DNA of 64,000 bases from Musa acuminata AAA Group (GCF_036884655.1 NC_088342.1:12072501-12136500); one strand, 5' to 3'; shown: positions 34,901 to 46,860, counted from the stretch's first letter. A program made the numbers and translations. The notes: a model not told the origin generated them from the letters alone.

Positions 34901-36505
34901 ACATAAATAATATATTTCTTCATGGTTATATTTCTGAGGATGTATTTATGAAGTAACCTTTAGGCTTTATTGATCAAAATCTTTCTCAACATGTTAATAA
35001 GTTTTGCAAGCCTTTTTATAGTCTCAAACAGGCCCCTTGTGCTTGGCATCATGAACTTCGAATATATCTAGTCTTAGTTGAATTTTATAATTCTCAATTT
35101 GATAATTTATTATTCATTTATTCTTATGAATGCATAATCATCTTTTTACTTATTTATATAGATGACTTAATTATTACTAGTAATAATTAATCAATTTATT
35201 CAATAACTTAAAAACAAGTTTTCTATCAAAGATCTTGGGTCTCTCGACTATTTTCTTGGTATTCAAGTAATCCACACAATAAATAATTTATTTCTTTCTG
35301 AACAAAAATATATTTATGACCTTCTTGATCACCCCAAAATGTTTAAAGCCAATACTATTACTACAATAAACAAGTTGAAACCTCATATTATCATGTCTAT
35401 TCAAGTTAAAACCTCAACCCCACCCATCAATCTAAATACTTTATCTACTTAGATCCTATTAGGTTCTTCCTCGATGGTGCATGATAAACAATATGTTATC
35501 TCATTCATCCTGTTGATTAATGAGAATATCATGCAACAAGAGAATTCATAGCAAACTTTGGTTTTAGTACCTCTTACTTTAAATTCTTCTCGTCCAATAA
35601 ATCCTAGAGATGTCATTGACTCTATACAAATACATCCAATGTTTACTAGATCCAAAATTAACTCTTTAAACTAAATAAATGCTTCTTTATTTTCATAAAA
35701 TAATACCAAAATTTTCTTTCTAAGCCTTCCACTATTAAAATTTTCGAATGACAAGCTGTAATGTTTGAAGAATATAATGTTTTGTTATGGAATGGTACAT
35801 GGGACTTAGTCTTATCTCATCTAAGTCAAAACCTTGTAGGGTGCAAAGGGATTTTTCATATTAGATGAAATCCTGACGGATCCATCAATAAATATAAAGC
35901 AAGACTTGTTACAAAGGGATTTCATCAACGTACAAGCATTGAGTACCATAACACATTTAGCCTAGTTGTGAAGCCAACAACAATTCATATTATTTTATAT
36001 TTTATTTTGTGGAGACTTCAATAGTTGGACATGAATATTATATTACTTCATGGTTATATTTCCAAGGATGTATTTATGAAGTAACCTTTAAGCTTTATTG
36101 ATCGAAATCTTCCTCAACATGTCTACAAGTTATACAAGGCTTTTTATAGTCTCAAGCAGGCCCCTTGTGTTTGGCATCATGAACTTCGAATATATCTAGT
36201 CTTAGTTAAATTTTATAATTCTTAATTTGATAATTTATTATTTATTTATTCTTATGAAGGCATAATCATCTTTTTACTTGTTTATGTGGATGACTTAATT
36301 ATTACTAATAATAAACTAGTAATAATTAATCAGTTTATTCAACAACTTGAAAATAAGTTTTCTATCTAAGATTTTGGGTCTCTCGATTATTTTCTTGCTA
36401 TTCAAGTAATCCATGTGATAAATAATTTGTTTCTTTCTCAACAGAAATATATTCATGACCTTCTTGATCATACCAAAATGTTTGAAGCTAATACTATTAC
36501 TACAC
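31971..36505 (+). repeat. Four tandem copies of a 1.14-kb copia RT unit
   Basis: Units start at 31971, 33111, 34248 and 35381, each with CTCATATTATCA then TCTATTCAAGTTGAAAC or a close variant. Unit lengths are about 1140, 1137, 1133 and 1125 bp. Each unit has a non-coding-looking linker of about 370 bp, then RT from the KARLVTKGFHQR block through YHDTFSLVVKP, the HGYISEDVF block, LKQAP, YVDDLIIT and KDLGSLDYFLGIQVI, ending at LLD..KMF. Units 2 and 3 keep open N-terminal frames (33485-33766, 34626-34910). Units carry private stops and indels. Only the last unit continues into RNase H, so this is an internal amplification of one element. Confidence 0.85.
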
Positions 36506-37230
36506 TAATTTCTATAAGTGTTCCTCTTACCTTATCTGATAGTGTTAATCTTAGTGATGCTATCGAGTATCATCAAGTTACTAGTAGTCTATAGTATTTG
36601 ACATTTACTCATCTGAATATTACATATGTAATGAATAAATTATCTCAATTTATGCACAGGCCCACTTTCAATCATTGGACAACTATTAAATATCTTCTTC
36701 GATACTTAAAGAGCACTATTGATTATGGCTTATTTCTTTGAAAAGTTTCTCCTTTATTACTTCATGCATTTTCGGATGTTGATTGGGTAGGTAATAATAA
36801 TGACAAGATATCTATTAGTGCTTATATCATATTTCTTGGTCACAATCCAAGAGAGTTTCAAGATTCAATGCTCTATTGCAAGATCTTTTACGAAGGTTAA
36901 ATATTGGGCGATTACTTCTATAACCGCTAAACTTTATTAGATTCGATCATTGCTATATAAACTATTTGTTACAATCTTTGATCTCCATCTATATATTGTG
37001 ATAATATCAAAGTAATATATCTATGTACTAATCTTGTATTTCACTCTCGAGTAAAGCATATAGCTATCGACTTTCACTTTATTGGTTCACAATAATGAAC
37101 CATATGTCTCTCATGTCTTATTTTCTAATCAACTTACAAATGCTTTTACTAAGCCTTTATCTCGCTACCAATTCTTTCTACTTCTGTCCAAGATTGGTGT
37201 CTTTGATAGGAGCACTATATTGCAAGGACA
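36506..37230 (+). pseudogene. Copia RNase H remnant (element F)
   Basis: Across frameshifts the plus strand reads LTFTHLNITYVMNKLSQFMH, a KYLLRYLKST block and FSDVDWVGN, then a [17 protein letters not shown] block and NAFTKPLSRYQFFLLLSKIG. These are the copia RNase H landmarks in the right order. The frame is broken several times. Confidence 0.78.
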
Positions 37231-37545
37231 TATTAGGAAATATATTATTGAGAAAAATAAATCATGACAAGATTATCATGATCCTCTTAATATTTTGATA
37301 TTATGTTATGATGATTCTAAATCATAAAATTCATGATAACATATTTTAATGATTATATCAATAAAGATCATGATCTCAACATGATCTTCTAAATCATGAA
37401 ATGATTTAGTAAATATTTTATATTTATTATTGATTGAGAAAGTTATGTAAGTACTATATTTTATAATTTCTCCGTGTATATAAATTCATATTTACTATCA
37501 ATAAAATTTAGCCAATCATTTCTTCTCACAAAGATTCTTGAGGTT
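37231..37545 (+). repeat. 3' LTR of element F
   Basis: It shares GATATTATTGAGAAAAATA- and TTTTGATATTATGTTATGAT-type words with 29859-29975. It has a TATA-like GTGTATATAAATTC at about 37474, followed by AATAAAATTTAGCC. The right boundary is approximate. Confidence 0.6.
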
Positions 37546-37639
37546 AAACCTTCCATTATGATGAAAATGGCTTCCTTTACTATTCTAAAATCAGATGACA
37601 AGTTCGTAAGGACTCAAGGAACAAGCCTTAATTTGACCT

Positions 37640-37905
37640 TCAATTTGCAATAAAAAAGTTAAAAGCAAAGCATGTTTTTATAGTTAATGATATGGATTAT
37701 TTATGATAAAACTCATCAAGATCTATCTAAAAATTATGTACTACATCATATCAAATTTAGCACTATAGATATTAATTTATAATTAGTTAGTCATTTTATG
37801 CAACCAAAAAGTCCATTAATAATCATTATAAATCAAATGAATCATTTAAACCTAACCTATTTATTGGGATTAAAACATCCAAAGAATATTTTAGATAATT
37901 TATAC
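37640..37905. repeat. AT-rich repeat array, continuation
   Basis: The same block as in 25571-29630 reappears (ATTAATTTATAATTAGTTAG then CATTTTATGCAACC; AAATCAAATGAATCATTTAA then ACCTA). Copia element F therefore landed within a pre-existing array. Confidence 0.72.
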
Positions 37906-39475
37906 CTAACTTTTTAACTAGGCTAGAAGCATAATCTTGCACCGATATGCCTCCCAAAGCAAAAGCACCTAAAGAGCCCGGTTCATCCCCTTAGGCAAAA
38001 GTATTTCGAACTCCCTAAATGGTTACTTGACCAAACTTATAGATACACCTCTCTTAAACGGAAGCATTTGGAGCCCTAATGTAGTTTTCTTGATCCAAAG
38101 CTTCTCACACCCTATGTGCCCCTAGTGTCTCAAACCACTTGATGTCATTTTCTTGGCCCAAGATCTCACCATAGGACCCAAAATCCGTTGCTCAGACCTT
38201 TCTTCTAACAAAAGCTAGTGTAAAGTCATCAAAAGTACTATGCTTCATTTTCGGAAATCACTAGCAAAATCATCTAATAGAAACTTAATATGTGACAACC
38301 AATATGATGAGTGACGACAAAATCGGTTATGCCAAATTCACCATATCAACAATTATCACAACAACAAAAATTCTCTAATAAGAATTGATTTAAAGAAAAT
38401 ATTCCGAAACATAAGTTATAATTATAAAAATCACCTATTAGAAATTTACCACATGCACACATGAAGATTGATAATAAAATTGGATGCACCGAGTCTATCA
38501 TATATCATAGTCGAAAGTATTCTCCAAGGAATAATTCAAATAATATCTCTTAATTATTTATGATTAAGGACTCTCGAGTATAAATCGATCCTTTTGTTTC
38601 TCCCTATGTCTATCTTCTTCTCCTCTCGCTTTCACTATCTCCATCTAGATTTACTTAGGTGCCGAAGAGATCTAAGTCGAGAGTGAATCCGATGATGATT
38701 TTCTTAGATACATGTGTGGATTGATTTTCATACACTTGTACTCGGGATTCAATCTTAGTTCTTGTGCCATAGGTCAAGTCATCTATATGGCTTCAACCGA
38801 ATAAAAAATCATATAGTCATATAAAAACTTTACGTAGCTATATGACCTGTATAAAAAATATGTATGTTTGAACTTTCGCATAAAATTTTATGTAGTCACA
38901 AATAAGCATCGTTAATATAACATTAACTATAATGTGAAATAACCCAACTGTTAGGTCTGTTTTGATGAAATCTATAATGTTGCTGCATCAAATACTGAAC
39001 ACCGCTTTCTGAAAAGTTGATTGTGGTAATGGCATCAGTGAGTCAGAGGATTCGCACCGTTTCAGATGCATGTTTGCTGCCCTTCTCAAAATATTTGGAT
39101 CGTATTTAACTCGACCTGGTTCGACTCGGTGCTTTGTACCGAGTTGATGAGTTCAGGTACCGTAAACATAAAGCGTCACATCCTGATCTCACTCTGACCA
39201 TGTTTATTTTTCCCAAGAAACGAGAGAAACAGAGAGACAGAGAGAGAAAGAGAGAGAGAGAGCGGAGGACGCGTGTTCCGTGGAAGAGGCGCATGCCTCT
39301 CTCTTCCTCTCGTCTCCCCTTCTCTTTTCCCACTTCATTTCTCTGATCGTGTTTGATGTTTCTTCTTCCGTCGCCGGCTTCTTCTCCTCCCCTTCATGTT
39401 CTCAGAGCCAAAACAGCGACAAAGTACGGATAAGGTATTGCAAGGAGACGAAGATTCTGGTATAGTGAAGGAGCC
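37906..39475. other. Intergenic region and likely promoter/5' leader of the glycosyltransferase gene
   Basis: No gene is supported. 38570-38800 has a GAGTATAAATCGATCC TATA-like word followed by a CT-rich stretch, reminiscent of an LTR leader, but I cannot pair it with a second copy. From 39106 GC content rises. A CT-rich stretch (39296-39400) precedes the start codon and is probably 5' leader. Confidence 0.5.
39222..39262 (+). repeat. Interrupted (GA)n microsatellite in the leader of the glycosyltransferase gene
   Basis: 41 bp of GA units with single A and C interruptions, about 215 bp before the start codon. GA/CT tracts are frequent in plant leaders. Confidence 0.75.
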
Positions 39476-41230
39476 ATGAAAGGTGGTGGCGGCAGCAAAC
39501 ACAAGGATGCCTGGAGTAATGGCAATAGCAAGCCTTCTGTGTCCCTTCTTTCTTCCAGGGATGCCAAGCCATCGTCATCCTCCTCCTCCATCCCAAGGCT
39601 GATGATCTTTCTCGTCCTCTCCATTATCGTGATCTACCTCGTCTACCCTCTCCACGTCTTGCTCTCCAGCCCCCCTTGCCCCACCTCCTCCACCACCACC
39701 GACTCCCTCATCCACCTCTCCTCCCCCAATCAAACCAAGAGAGACGCTAGCAGACTCGATACCATCGCCAAATCGCCCCCGCCTCCTTCTCCTCCGCCTC
39801 CACGGCCCACCTCTGCGGCTGTTCTGACGGAGACGGCAACTGGGCTGCAGCACATCGTGTTCGGTATCGCGGCGTCCGCCAAGCTGTGGGAGCGCCGCAA
39901 GGAATACATCAGGCTCTGGTGGCGGCCCCGGCAGATGCGTGGCTTCGTTTGGCTCGACAAGCCCGTCAAGGAATTCAACTCGTCCTACACCCGCGACCTA
40001 CCGCCCCTAAAGATATCCGGCGACACGTCCCGGTTCCCTTACGCCCACAGGCGCGGCGACCGCTCCGCCATCCGCATCTCCCGCATCGTCTCCGAGACTT
40101 TCCGCCTCCGTCTCCCTGGCGTCCGGTGGTTCGTCATGGGCGACGACGACACTGTTTTTATCGCTGACAACCTCGCCCGCTTCCTCTCCCGCTTCGACCA
40201 TCGCCAGCCCTACTACATCGGGTCTCCTTCCGAGTCCCACCTACAGAACATCTACTTCTCCTACGGCATGGCCTACGGCGGCGGCGGGTTCGCCATCAGC
40301 GCCCCCCTCGCCGCCGCCCTCTCCCGTGTCCAGGACCGCTGCCTTCGCCGCTATCCGGCCCTCTACGGCAGCGATGACCGCATCCAAGCCTGCATGGCCG
40401 AGCTCGGCGTGCCCCTCACCCGACACCCGGGGTTCCACCAGTACGACGTCTACGGCGACCTGCTCGGCCTTCTCACCGCCCATCCCGTGGCTCCGCTCCT
40501 CTCCTTCCACCACCTCGACGTCGTCCAGCCCATCTTCCCACGCGTCCGCTCCCGCGCCGCCGCCCTCCGCCGGCTCTTTGAGGGCCCCGTCCGCCTCGAT
40601 CCCGCCGGGGTGATGCAGCAGTCCATCTGCTACGAGACCCAGCGGCCGTGGACAGTGTCCGTGGCCTGGGGCTTCGCGGTGCTGGTGGCGCGGGGAGTGA
40701 CGTCGCCGCGGGAGATGGAGATGCCGGCACGGACGTTCCTCAACTGGTACCGCCGCGCCGACTACACGGCCTACGCCTTCAACACACGCCCCGTGGCGCG
40801 CCACCCGTGCCAACGGCCCTTCGTTTACTACCTCTCGGCCACCCGATACGACGCCGCCCGACGGACTACCGTCACGGTGTACGAGCGCCATCGCGACTCG
40901 CGCCCGACGTGCCGGTGGCGGATGCCCGACCCCGGCGCGCTCGTGGACAGCATCCTCGTCTATAAGAAGCCCGACCCGGGCCTCTGGGACCGAGTAAGCA
41001 GTTCTTTATGGTGGTTCTTCAGATCAGAATCCAAGGATGAGCTATGGTGTGACATGTTTATAGATTCGCAATCTAATGTATTCTGATCATGTTCTTTTTG
41101 GCAGTCTCCAAGGAGGAACTGCTGCAGGGTGAAGGCCTCGCCCAAGGAGGGGAAGAGGGGAGACAGGACGATGGCAATCGAGGTTGGGGTGTGCCAAGAA
41201 GGCGAGGTCACTGAGATCTTGGATTCCTAG
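39476..41230 (+). CDS. Fringe-like glycosyltransferase, DUF604 / GT31 family (2 exons)
   Basis: Coding exons are 39476-40993 and 41105-41230, with a 111-bp GT-AG intron (phase 0), giving 547 residues. The uninterrupted frame to 41086 reads into the intron. The second exon supplies the family C-terminus, SPRRNCCRVKASPKEGKRGD then VGVCQEGEVTEILDS. The protein is a predicted type II membrane enzyme of the secretory pathway: basic N-terminus, one membrane helix (about 42-63), Ser/Thr- and Pro-rich stem (about 64-112). The catalytic region then has a DDD metal/nucleotide-sugar motif (GDDDTVF, 222-228), GGGGFAIS (268-274) and FHHLD (344-348). The family probably transfers a sugar in the Golgi; the substrate is unknown. 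Very high GC in third positions contrasts with the flanks. The start is the first Met in frame after the leader. There is no sign of decay. Confidence 0.92.
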
Positions 41231-42567
41231 CTCTGTCCCTGTCGCTTCCATTCTGCCTCTGTAGCAGAGGTCACGACGTCTTCTGTGTAGCTATTCTTTA
41301 TAATTTTCTGCATCCTCTGTTCCTTGTTTGTGTAGGCGTAGTCACAGGCGACGCAAAAGGGAGTCGATTGGACAAACTCTTTGTTCCGCTCTTTATGACT
41401 GTTCTACAAGAACATTATTAACGTTATCTTTGTTCAAGGAATAGCTCCAAGGAGTCATCTTCCCCACGTAGTTCACGTGCTGTGATGCTACGAAGTTGTT
41501 CTTCCCATGTACGAAAAGGGGGAAAACAACAGATACAATGTAGGAACCGAGCATTGCGTATTGGTGCGTCTCGTGGTTTTGGGAACCCAATAAAGTTGCG
41601 GGGAGCGTCACGGAGGATCTGCGAGAGAGAGAGAGAGACGCGTCCGACCCTATTTAGCTCTTGACGTTTTGATGGTAGTTGCGGTGTTTGGATTGACCGA
41701 TCGAATCACGCCTAAAAAGCTTTCACTGATGTGTGTGGCTTTTCAGCATCAAAGAATGTCACATCATACCACAAAATTAGAACACTGGAAGTGGGGTGGG
41801 GTTCATAACTGGTCTCCCGGAGCAGGAGCACCATTATGTTGTCCTTCAGAGAAGTTGATACTAGCATCAGCAGTTCGTTGTTGTCTTCTTTCGTCTCGCA
41901 ACGAAGCAATCCGGGTAATACGGATCCACCTGTCACGGGACGCCGGGATACATGGCTTCAATGGGAAGGTCTTGAAACAGAGAAGCCGGAACGCGACACG
42001 TCCGCGCGTCCACCCGCGTCTTGCCGCCCACCGCGCAGCGCGGCTTCGATGAATCGTCAAGAACACTGCGAGTTTTAGTGCAGGAATTGATGCTTAGACA
42101 CGGAGATCTCATCGAACACAAGCGACGTGCAGTGAAAACAAAAGGGAAAGATAACCGAGTGTGGTGCGCAGAGTCTCCCTGACCACAAGCTCTTTTTACT
42201 CGGAGTCGACAACCTTTATGGGTGAGAGAGGATAAAGACACTTGCGAAGCATGCGAGGCAACATCGACAGCTATCTCCCCCAGTATGCATCATGTACGTA
42301 CTACTGTACAAAGCCAAAAAAACCTTTCAGTCTCCACTGGCACAAGTATCAATATACTGGAATTTAATCTCTAAGCTTATTTCCAAATGTTTTCATACCC
42401 TTTTTGCAAAAATGTATTGGAAAAGGAGACGATCCATGGATTCAGATTCCATGTAATGAATAAGTTTCCAGCAAAACATAATATAACTGAATCTTCCAAC
42501 CATACCATGATCCTACGACAGCAAATACTAATAAGGTCGCTTTGGCATATCTTCGTCAGCGTAGCGT
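41231..42567. other. Intergenic region downstream of the glycosyltransferase gene
   Basis: It contains the probable 3' untranslated region just after the stop and a short GAGAGAGAGA tract at 41625-41636. Overlapping frames on both strands (41393-42241) have no recognisable motif and no consistent codon bias. No element boundary was found until the LTR at 42568. Confidence 0.5.
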
Positions 42568-42884
42568 TGATATGGCATATTTTAGCCCCCAGATGAGTCA
42601 TCACCGATGTCACACGCCACGTCTCAACCAATATCAGAATCCAACGTCGCACACCATCATAACCCCATGACGCACGACAAGATAGGTTCTGTACCGAGAC
42701 ACTATGCGACACGACTATCCCGAGGGCACAAGGCGGTGTCGTCTGACACCGCTCAGGCATCCCCCAAGACACCAGCTCGCCAGAAAAGCCATCCTATCCC
42801 ACAAGGGTCAACGACCACACCGAATCGAGGCGCAACCAATCCTCATACAATAGTATATAAACCCCTGGTCGACGCCCTGTCACG
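42568..42884 (+). repeat. Element D 5' LTR, truncated
   Basis: TGATATGGCATATTTTAGCC and the following 300 bp match 47313-47622, including GACACTATGCGACACGACTA, a TCCCGAGGGC block and the TATA-like TAGTATATAAACCCC (about 42852). It breaks off exactly where the chromovirus LTR begins. Confidence 0.75.
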
Positions 42885-45800
42885 GCCTTAGTTGGAATTG
42901 CATAAGGCGTGAGGCACCCTTACAGCAAAGACGCGAACTTAACTTGCGTTGCCTATGTCACGAGGCACCCTTGCAGCAAAGACGCGAACTTAGCTTACGT
43001 TGCCTAAGTCGTGCTTCGCCCTTGCGATTTGCGTCCGCAAAGATCAGCCTACTTGCAACCTCTCACAGGTCCCGAAGGACTTGTAAAAAGAGAAAGTTGA
43101 TTAGTTCGAAGAACGAGCGATGGACAAGTCCCGACGTCTCGCGAAAAGGGGAAGCTTTACAAGCAATTCAGCGAGCACCTTGCATACACAAGAGAAAAGA
43201 GGGAGAGGAGGGAAACAAGGACTTTAGAAGGTTGAACGAACAACTGCAAGTCTACAAACAGTTGCTCACCGAGTGCCGGGCGCGACAACAAGTTCCTGTC
43301 AAGGGAACGTGCGAACTTGCAAAAGATTATTCAATGCCCGAGACTATACGGAAGTGGACTACAGAAAACAGCCCATGGCACACGAAGACGGAGCTGTTTT
43401 AGGTTGTTTTAGGGTTGTTTTGCTCGGTTTAGTGAGCGGTCGCTTTGTAGCGCTGCAACTTGTTCGAACTTACATTTTTACAAGCAGAATGACTCAAAAC
43501 CAAGACAAAACATGCTACCAAGCAGCTATACATGTAGATGAGAGCGACGAACGGTTCGTTGAATGGAGTTGTTGCGGGTGCGCGACGATCATTCATGACA
43601 TTCGGAGCCCACTTAAACTGTCGACGCCCTCATCGACGCTTGTTGGTAGTTGTTGATAATTGTTTCTTCATGTCGCAGGGCATCTTCGGGCTCCCAATTG
43701 GCTTCAGTTTGGGGAAGCTTTCGCCACTTCACTAAGTACTCGATCTGCTCAACTCCATTGGGTAGCTTTATCTTACGATCCGCTAAAATGGTTTCAACTC
43801 GCTTCTCATCGGAGACTCTGGTGAGGGCTAGCCGAGTTGGAATATTTCAGAAAGCATTTTGTGGATCCGAGTGGTAGGCTTTTACGTTGCTGGCATGAAG
43901 AACATTATGAATTTTGAACCACGCCGGTAGTTGCAACTTGTAGGAGACGTTGCCTACCCTACTGATAATTGGGAAGGGCCCTTCATACTTGCGCACCAAT
44001 CCTTTGTGGACTTTATTCCTAAAGAATTGGGGTGATACTGGTTGGAGCTTTACCAACACCAAATCGCCGACCTTGAACTCTTGTGGTTGCCTTCCTAAGT
44101 TTGCCTACTTCTTTATCCTTTTTGTCGCCTTCTCCAAGTAAGCCCGCATAATATCTGCATTTTGGTGCCACTCCTTTGCGAAGTGGTAGGTTGACGGACT
44201 ACTCCTAGTATACCCAATTGCCATGGTATGAGGAGTTGATAGTTGTTGTCCTGTAATGATCTCGAAGGGGCTCTTGTTGGACGCAGAGCTCCGCTGCAAG
44301 TTGTAGGAGAATTGGGCAATGTCCAACAACTTCACCCAATCTCGTTGGTTAACACTCACGTAGTGCCGAAGATATTGCTCTAGGAGCGAGTTTATCCTCT
44401 CGGTTTAGCCATTCGTCTAGGGGTGGAGGCTTGTGAAGAAGTATAACTTGGATCCCAACAATTTGAATAGCTCGGTCCAGAATCGTCCCAGGAACCGAGC
44501 ATCTCGATCACTAATGATATTATGCAGGACTCCCCAATACTTCACCTACTTCACCACATCCTTCATCATCAGCTTGGCTGCCTCCTCTGCTGAATAGTGT
44601 AGGAGAGCAACAATGAAAGTTGTATACTTTGAAAATCGATTGACTACCACGAGTATCGATCCGAGTCTCCCTACTAGTGGCAAGCTTGATATGAAGTCCA
44701 AGGAAATGCTCTCTCACGGCCTTTCTGGTATGGGCAACAGCTCCAAAAGTCCCACCGACTCCACTTGTACGGCATTCACGCGCTCCACTTTCCGACTCAA
44801 TTCATCGGCCATGACATTTGCCTTTCCAGGCTTATTCTCCATTGTCATATCAAATTCAACCAAGAAGTCCTATCATCAAGCTTGTTTTGGGGAAAGTTTC
44901 TTCTGCGTTTGGAAATATCTCAGAGCGAAAAGTCTATCCTTAGCACAAATCGCGATCTGAGAAGGTAGTGTCGCTAAACTCGTAGACAATGGATCACCGC
45001 TGTCATCTCCTTCTCGTGCACTGGATACCACCGCTCAGTCTCATTGAGCTTACGGCTCTCATAGGCTATCGGATGACCCTCCTGCATGAGTACTCCTCCA
45101 ATAGCAAAGTCTGAAGCATCTGTATGGACTTCCAAAGGCTCTCCAGAGTCTGGTAATTTGAGCACTGGTTCTTCAAGAATAGCAGCCTTCAGATCTTGGA
45201 ATGCTATTTCACATTTGTCAGACCACTTCTAAGGCTGCTCCTTCTTCAGCAACTCCGTCAGTGGAGTTGCACGATTCGAATACCCTGCTATGAAGCGTCG
45301 ATAGTAGTTGACGAAACTAAGGAAGAATCTCAACTCTAGTACCTTCTTTGGAGTTCGCCATTCTGCAACCACTTGCACTTTTGATTTATCCATTCGAATG
45401 GAACCATCACCGATTCGATGCCCCAAGAATAAGATCTCCATTTGGGCAAAGTAGCATTTCTCCCTTTTTATGAACAAAGTGTTCTCCCTGAGAACCTTGA
45501 AAATTATCCGAAGGTGCTTGACATGCTTCTCGAGCATTTGACTGTAGACGATGATATCGTCCAAATAGACGACCACGAACTTATCCAAATACTCCTTGAA
45601 TAGCTGATTCATGAGAGTGCAGAACATGGCCGGAGCATTGGTTAAGCCAAAAGGTATCACTAAGAACTCAAACGCTCCATACCTGGTCACACAAGTAGTC
45701 TTCGCTTCATCGCCTTCAGCAATGCACACCTGCCAATACCCCGACCTAAGGTCGAGTTTTGAGAAATACTTGACTTTGTCCAATTGGTCGAACAAGTCCG

Positions 45801-46443
45801 CAATGAGCGGGATGGGATACTTGTTCTTCACTATCACTTTGTTGAGGGCTCGGTAATCGATGCATAGTCGGAGGGTCCCATCTTGTTTCTTCTGGAAGAG
45901 AACTGGAGCTCCGAATGGTGCTTTAGAGCTGTGAATGAGACCACTGCTTAGCAATGTATCTAACTGCTTCATGAGTTCTGCCAACTCTAGCGGGGGCATG
46001 CGGTAGGGTGGTCTCACTGGAGGCTTCACTCTTGGCTCTAGCTCGATATTGTGATTCACGCCTCTGCGTGGAGGAAGAGTCTTCGGTAACTCGGGTGACA
46101 TAATGTCATTGAACCGTTTCAGGTCATTCTCCACCACAACATGTTCTTGAATGGCCTTCTCGTTGAGTGGATCTAGCTTCATAGCAGCTACGAATGTTAA
46201 TTCACCTTTTCGTACCCCTTTCTTCAGTTGCAATGCCGATATATGTTGGGGTTCCTTGGTTCCTCTTTGAGAGACGGGAACCACGTAGGGGTCATCACCT
46301 CCCATCATACACAGGGAGTTTAGGAACAGCATTGGCACCAACTTCGCCATGTGTATGAACTTCATTCCAAGAATCACTTGGAAGTCGTCCAATGGCACCA
46401 CCATCATGTTGGTGTTCCCGCTCCATGTTTCGATCTGTCCCTA
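42885..46443 (-). mobile_element. Chromovirus (Ty3/gypsy) fragment: 3' LTR plus pol
   Basis: The left end is an intact-looking LTR terminus (plus TGTCACGGCCTTAG at 42885). The LTR and 3' untranslated part extend to about 43590. The pol follows rightward up to 46443, where homology stops inside the end of the protease, so gag and the 5' LTR are absent. A chromodomain at the end of the integrase frame identifies it as a chromovirus. It lies antisense to element D. Confidence 0.82.
43590..46443 (-). pseudogene. Chromovirus pol: protease end, RT, RNase H, integrase, chromodomain
   Basis: In minus-strand order: protease end (IETWSGNTNMMVVPLDDF, near 46400); RT open over 45229-46407 (LRLCIDYRALNKV, YFSKLDLRSGYWQV, YLDDIIVYS); RNase H (44974-45165, VHTDASDFAIGGVLMQEG). 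Next is the integrase with two stops in the HPxTNGxTE block near 44405 (later SFNLQRSS-like and SPFEIITG text, 44105-44359). Then come the GPY/F-like C-domain (43847-44062, YEGPFPIISRVG and VLHASNVKAYHSD) and, after a frame change, a chromodomain (KLPNGVEQIEYLVKWRKLP, TEANWEPED) ending near 43595. The chromodomain would steer integration to modified chromatin. The RT frame alone is intact. Confidence 0.85.
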
Positions 46444-46860
46444 GATTCAATCCAGAGCCGAGCTCACTCACTCGGTCCCCAAGTTCAAACTGGAGCTGAG
46501 CTTAATCACTCAGCCTCTAGGTTCGATTCCTGCTCGGGTCACTCCAGATCGCCCCCGACTAGCGACCCACTGGCACCGAAACTGGAACCAAGCTTACTCG
46601 CTCAGCCCCCAAGTTCAACCCGGAACTGAGCTTACTCGCTCAGTCCCCAGATTCAATTCAGAGCTGAGCTTACTCACTCGATCCCCAGATTCAATCCAGA
46701 GCCGAGCTCACTCACTCGGTCCCCAAGTTCAAACCGGAGCCGAGCTTAATCACTCGGCCCCTAGGTTCGATTCCTGCCCGGGTCACTCCAGATCGCCCTC
46801 GACTGGCGACCCGCCAGCATCGAAACCGAGCTTACTCGCTCGGCCCCCAGGTTCAATTCG
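46444..46860. repeat. GC-rich tandem repeat with hairpin units inside element D
   Basis: Units of about 38 bp carry CCGAGCTTACTCGCTCGG or variants (CCGAGCTCACTCACTCGG), each with a 5-6-bp inverted-repeat stem. A higher-order repeat of 244 bp is visible: GATTCAATCCAGAGCCGAGC begins at 46444 and again at 46688, each followed by the GGTTCGATTCCTGC and GGGTCACTCCAGATCGCC blocks. 46861-47291 downstream is non-coding and GC-rich. Confidence 0.8.

Larger units (their letters stand above)
29859..37545 (+). mobile_element. Decayed copia element F with fourfold RT duplication
   Basis: In plus-strand order: LTR remnant (29859-29975), an inserted LTR-B copy (29988-31641), integrase C-terminal remnant (31650-31970), four tandem RT units (31971-36505), RNase H remnant (36506-37230) and a 3' LTR (37231-37545). 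The LTR pieces share the GATATTATTGAGAAAAATA and 'CTCAATATTTTGATATTAT' words. The RT text (YHDTFSLVVKP, HGYISEDVFM, LVYVDDLIIT) and the RNase H end (NAFTKPLSRYQFFLLLSKIG) resemble the Ale/Retrofit-Hopscotch group of copia. That clade call is an inference. Every domain has stops. Confidence 0.8.

Noticed and set aside
39575..40965. Several long frames antisense to or out of frame with the glycosyltransferase
   Set aside because: They are Arg/Gly/Ala-rich shadows of very GC-rich coding sequence. The DUF604 frame explains the region.
41669..42241. Overlapping frames on both strands downstream of the glycosyltransferase
   Set aside because: No shared domain, no codon bias and mutually exclusive. 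Probably chance.
42944..43402. 152-codon plus-strand frame
   Set aside because: Lies antisense in the LTR/3' region of the chromovirus and has no recognisable protein features.
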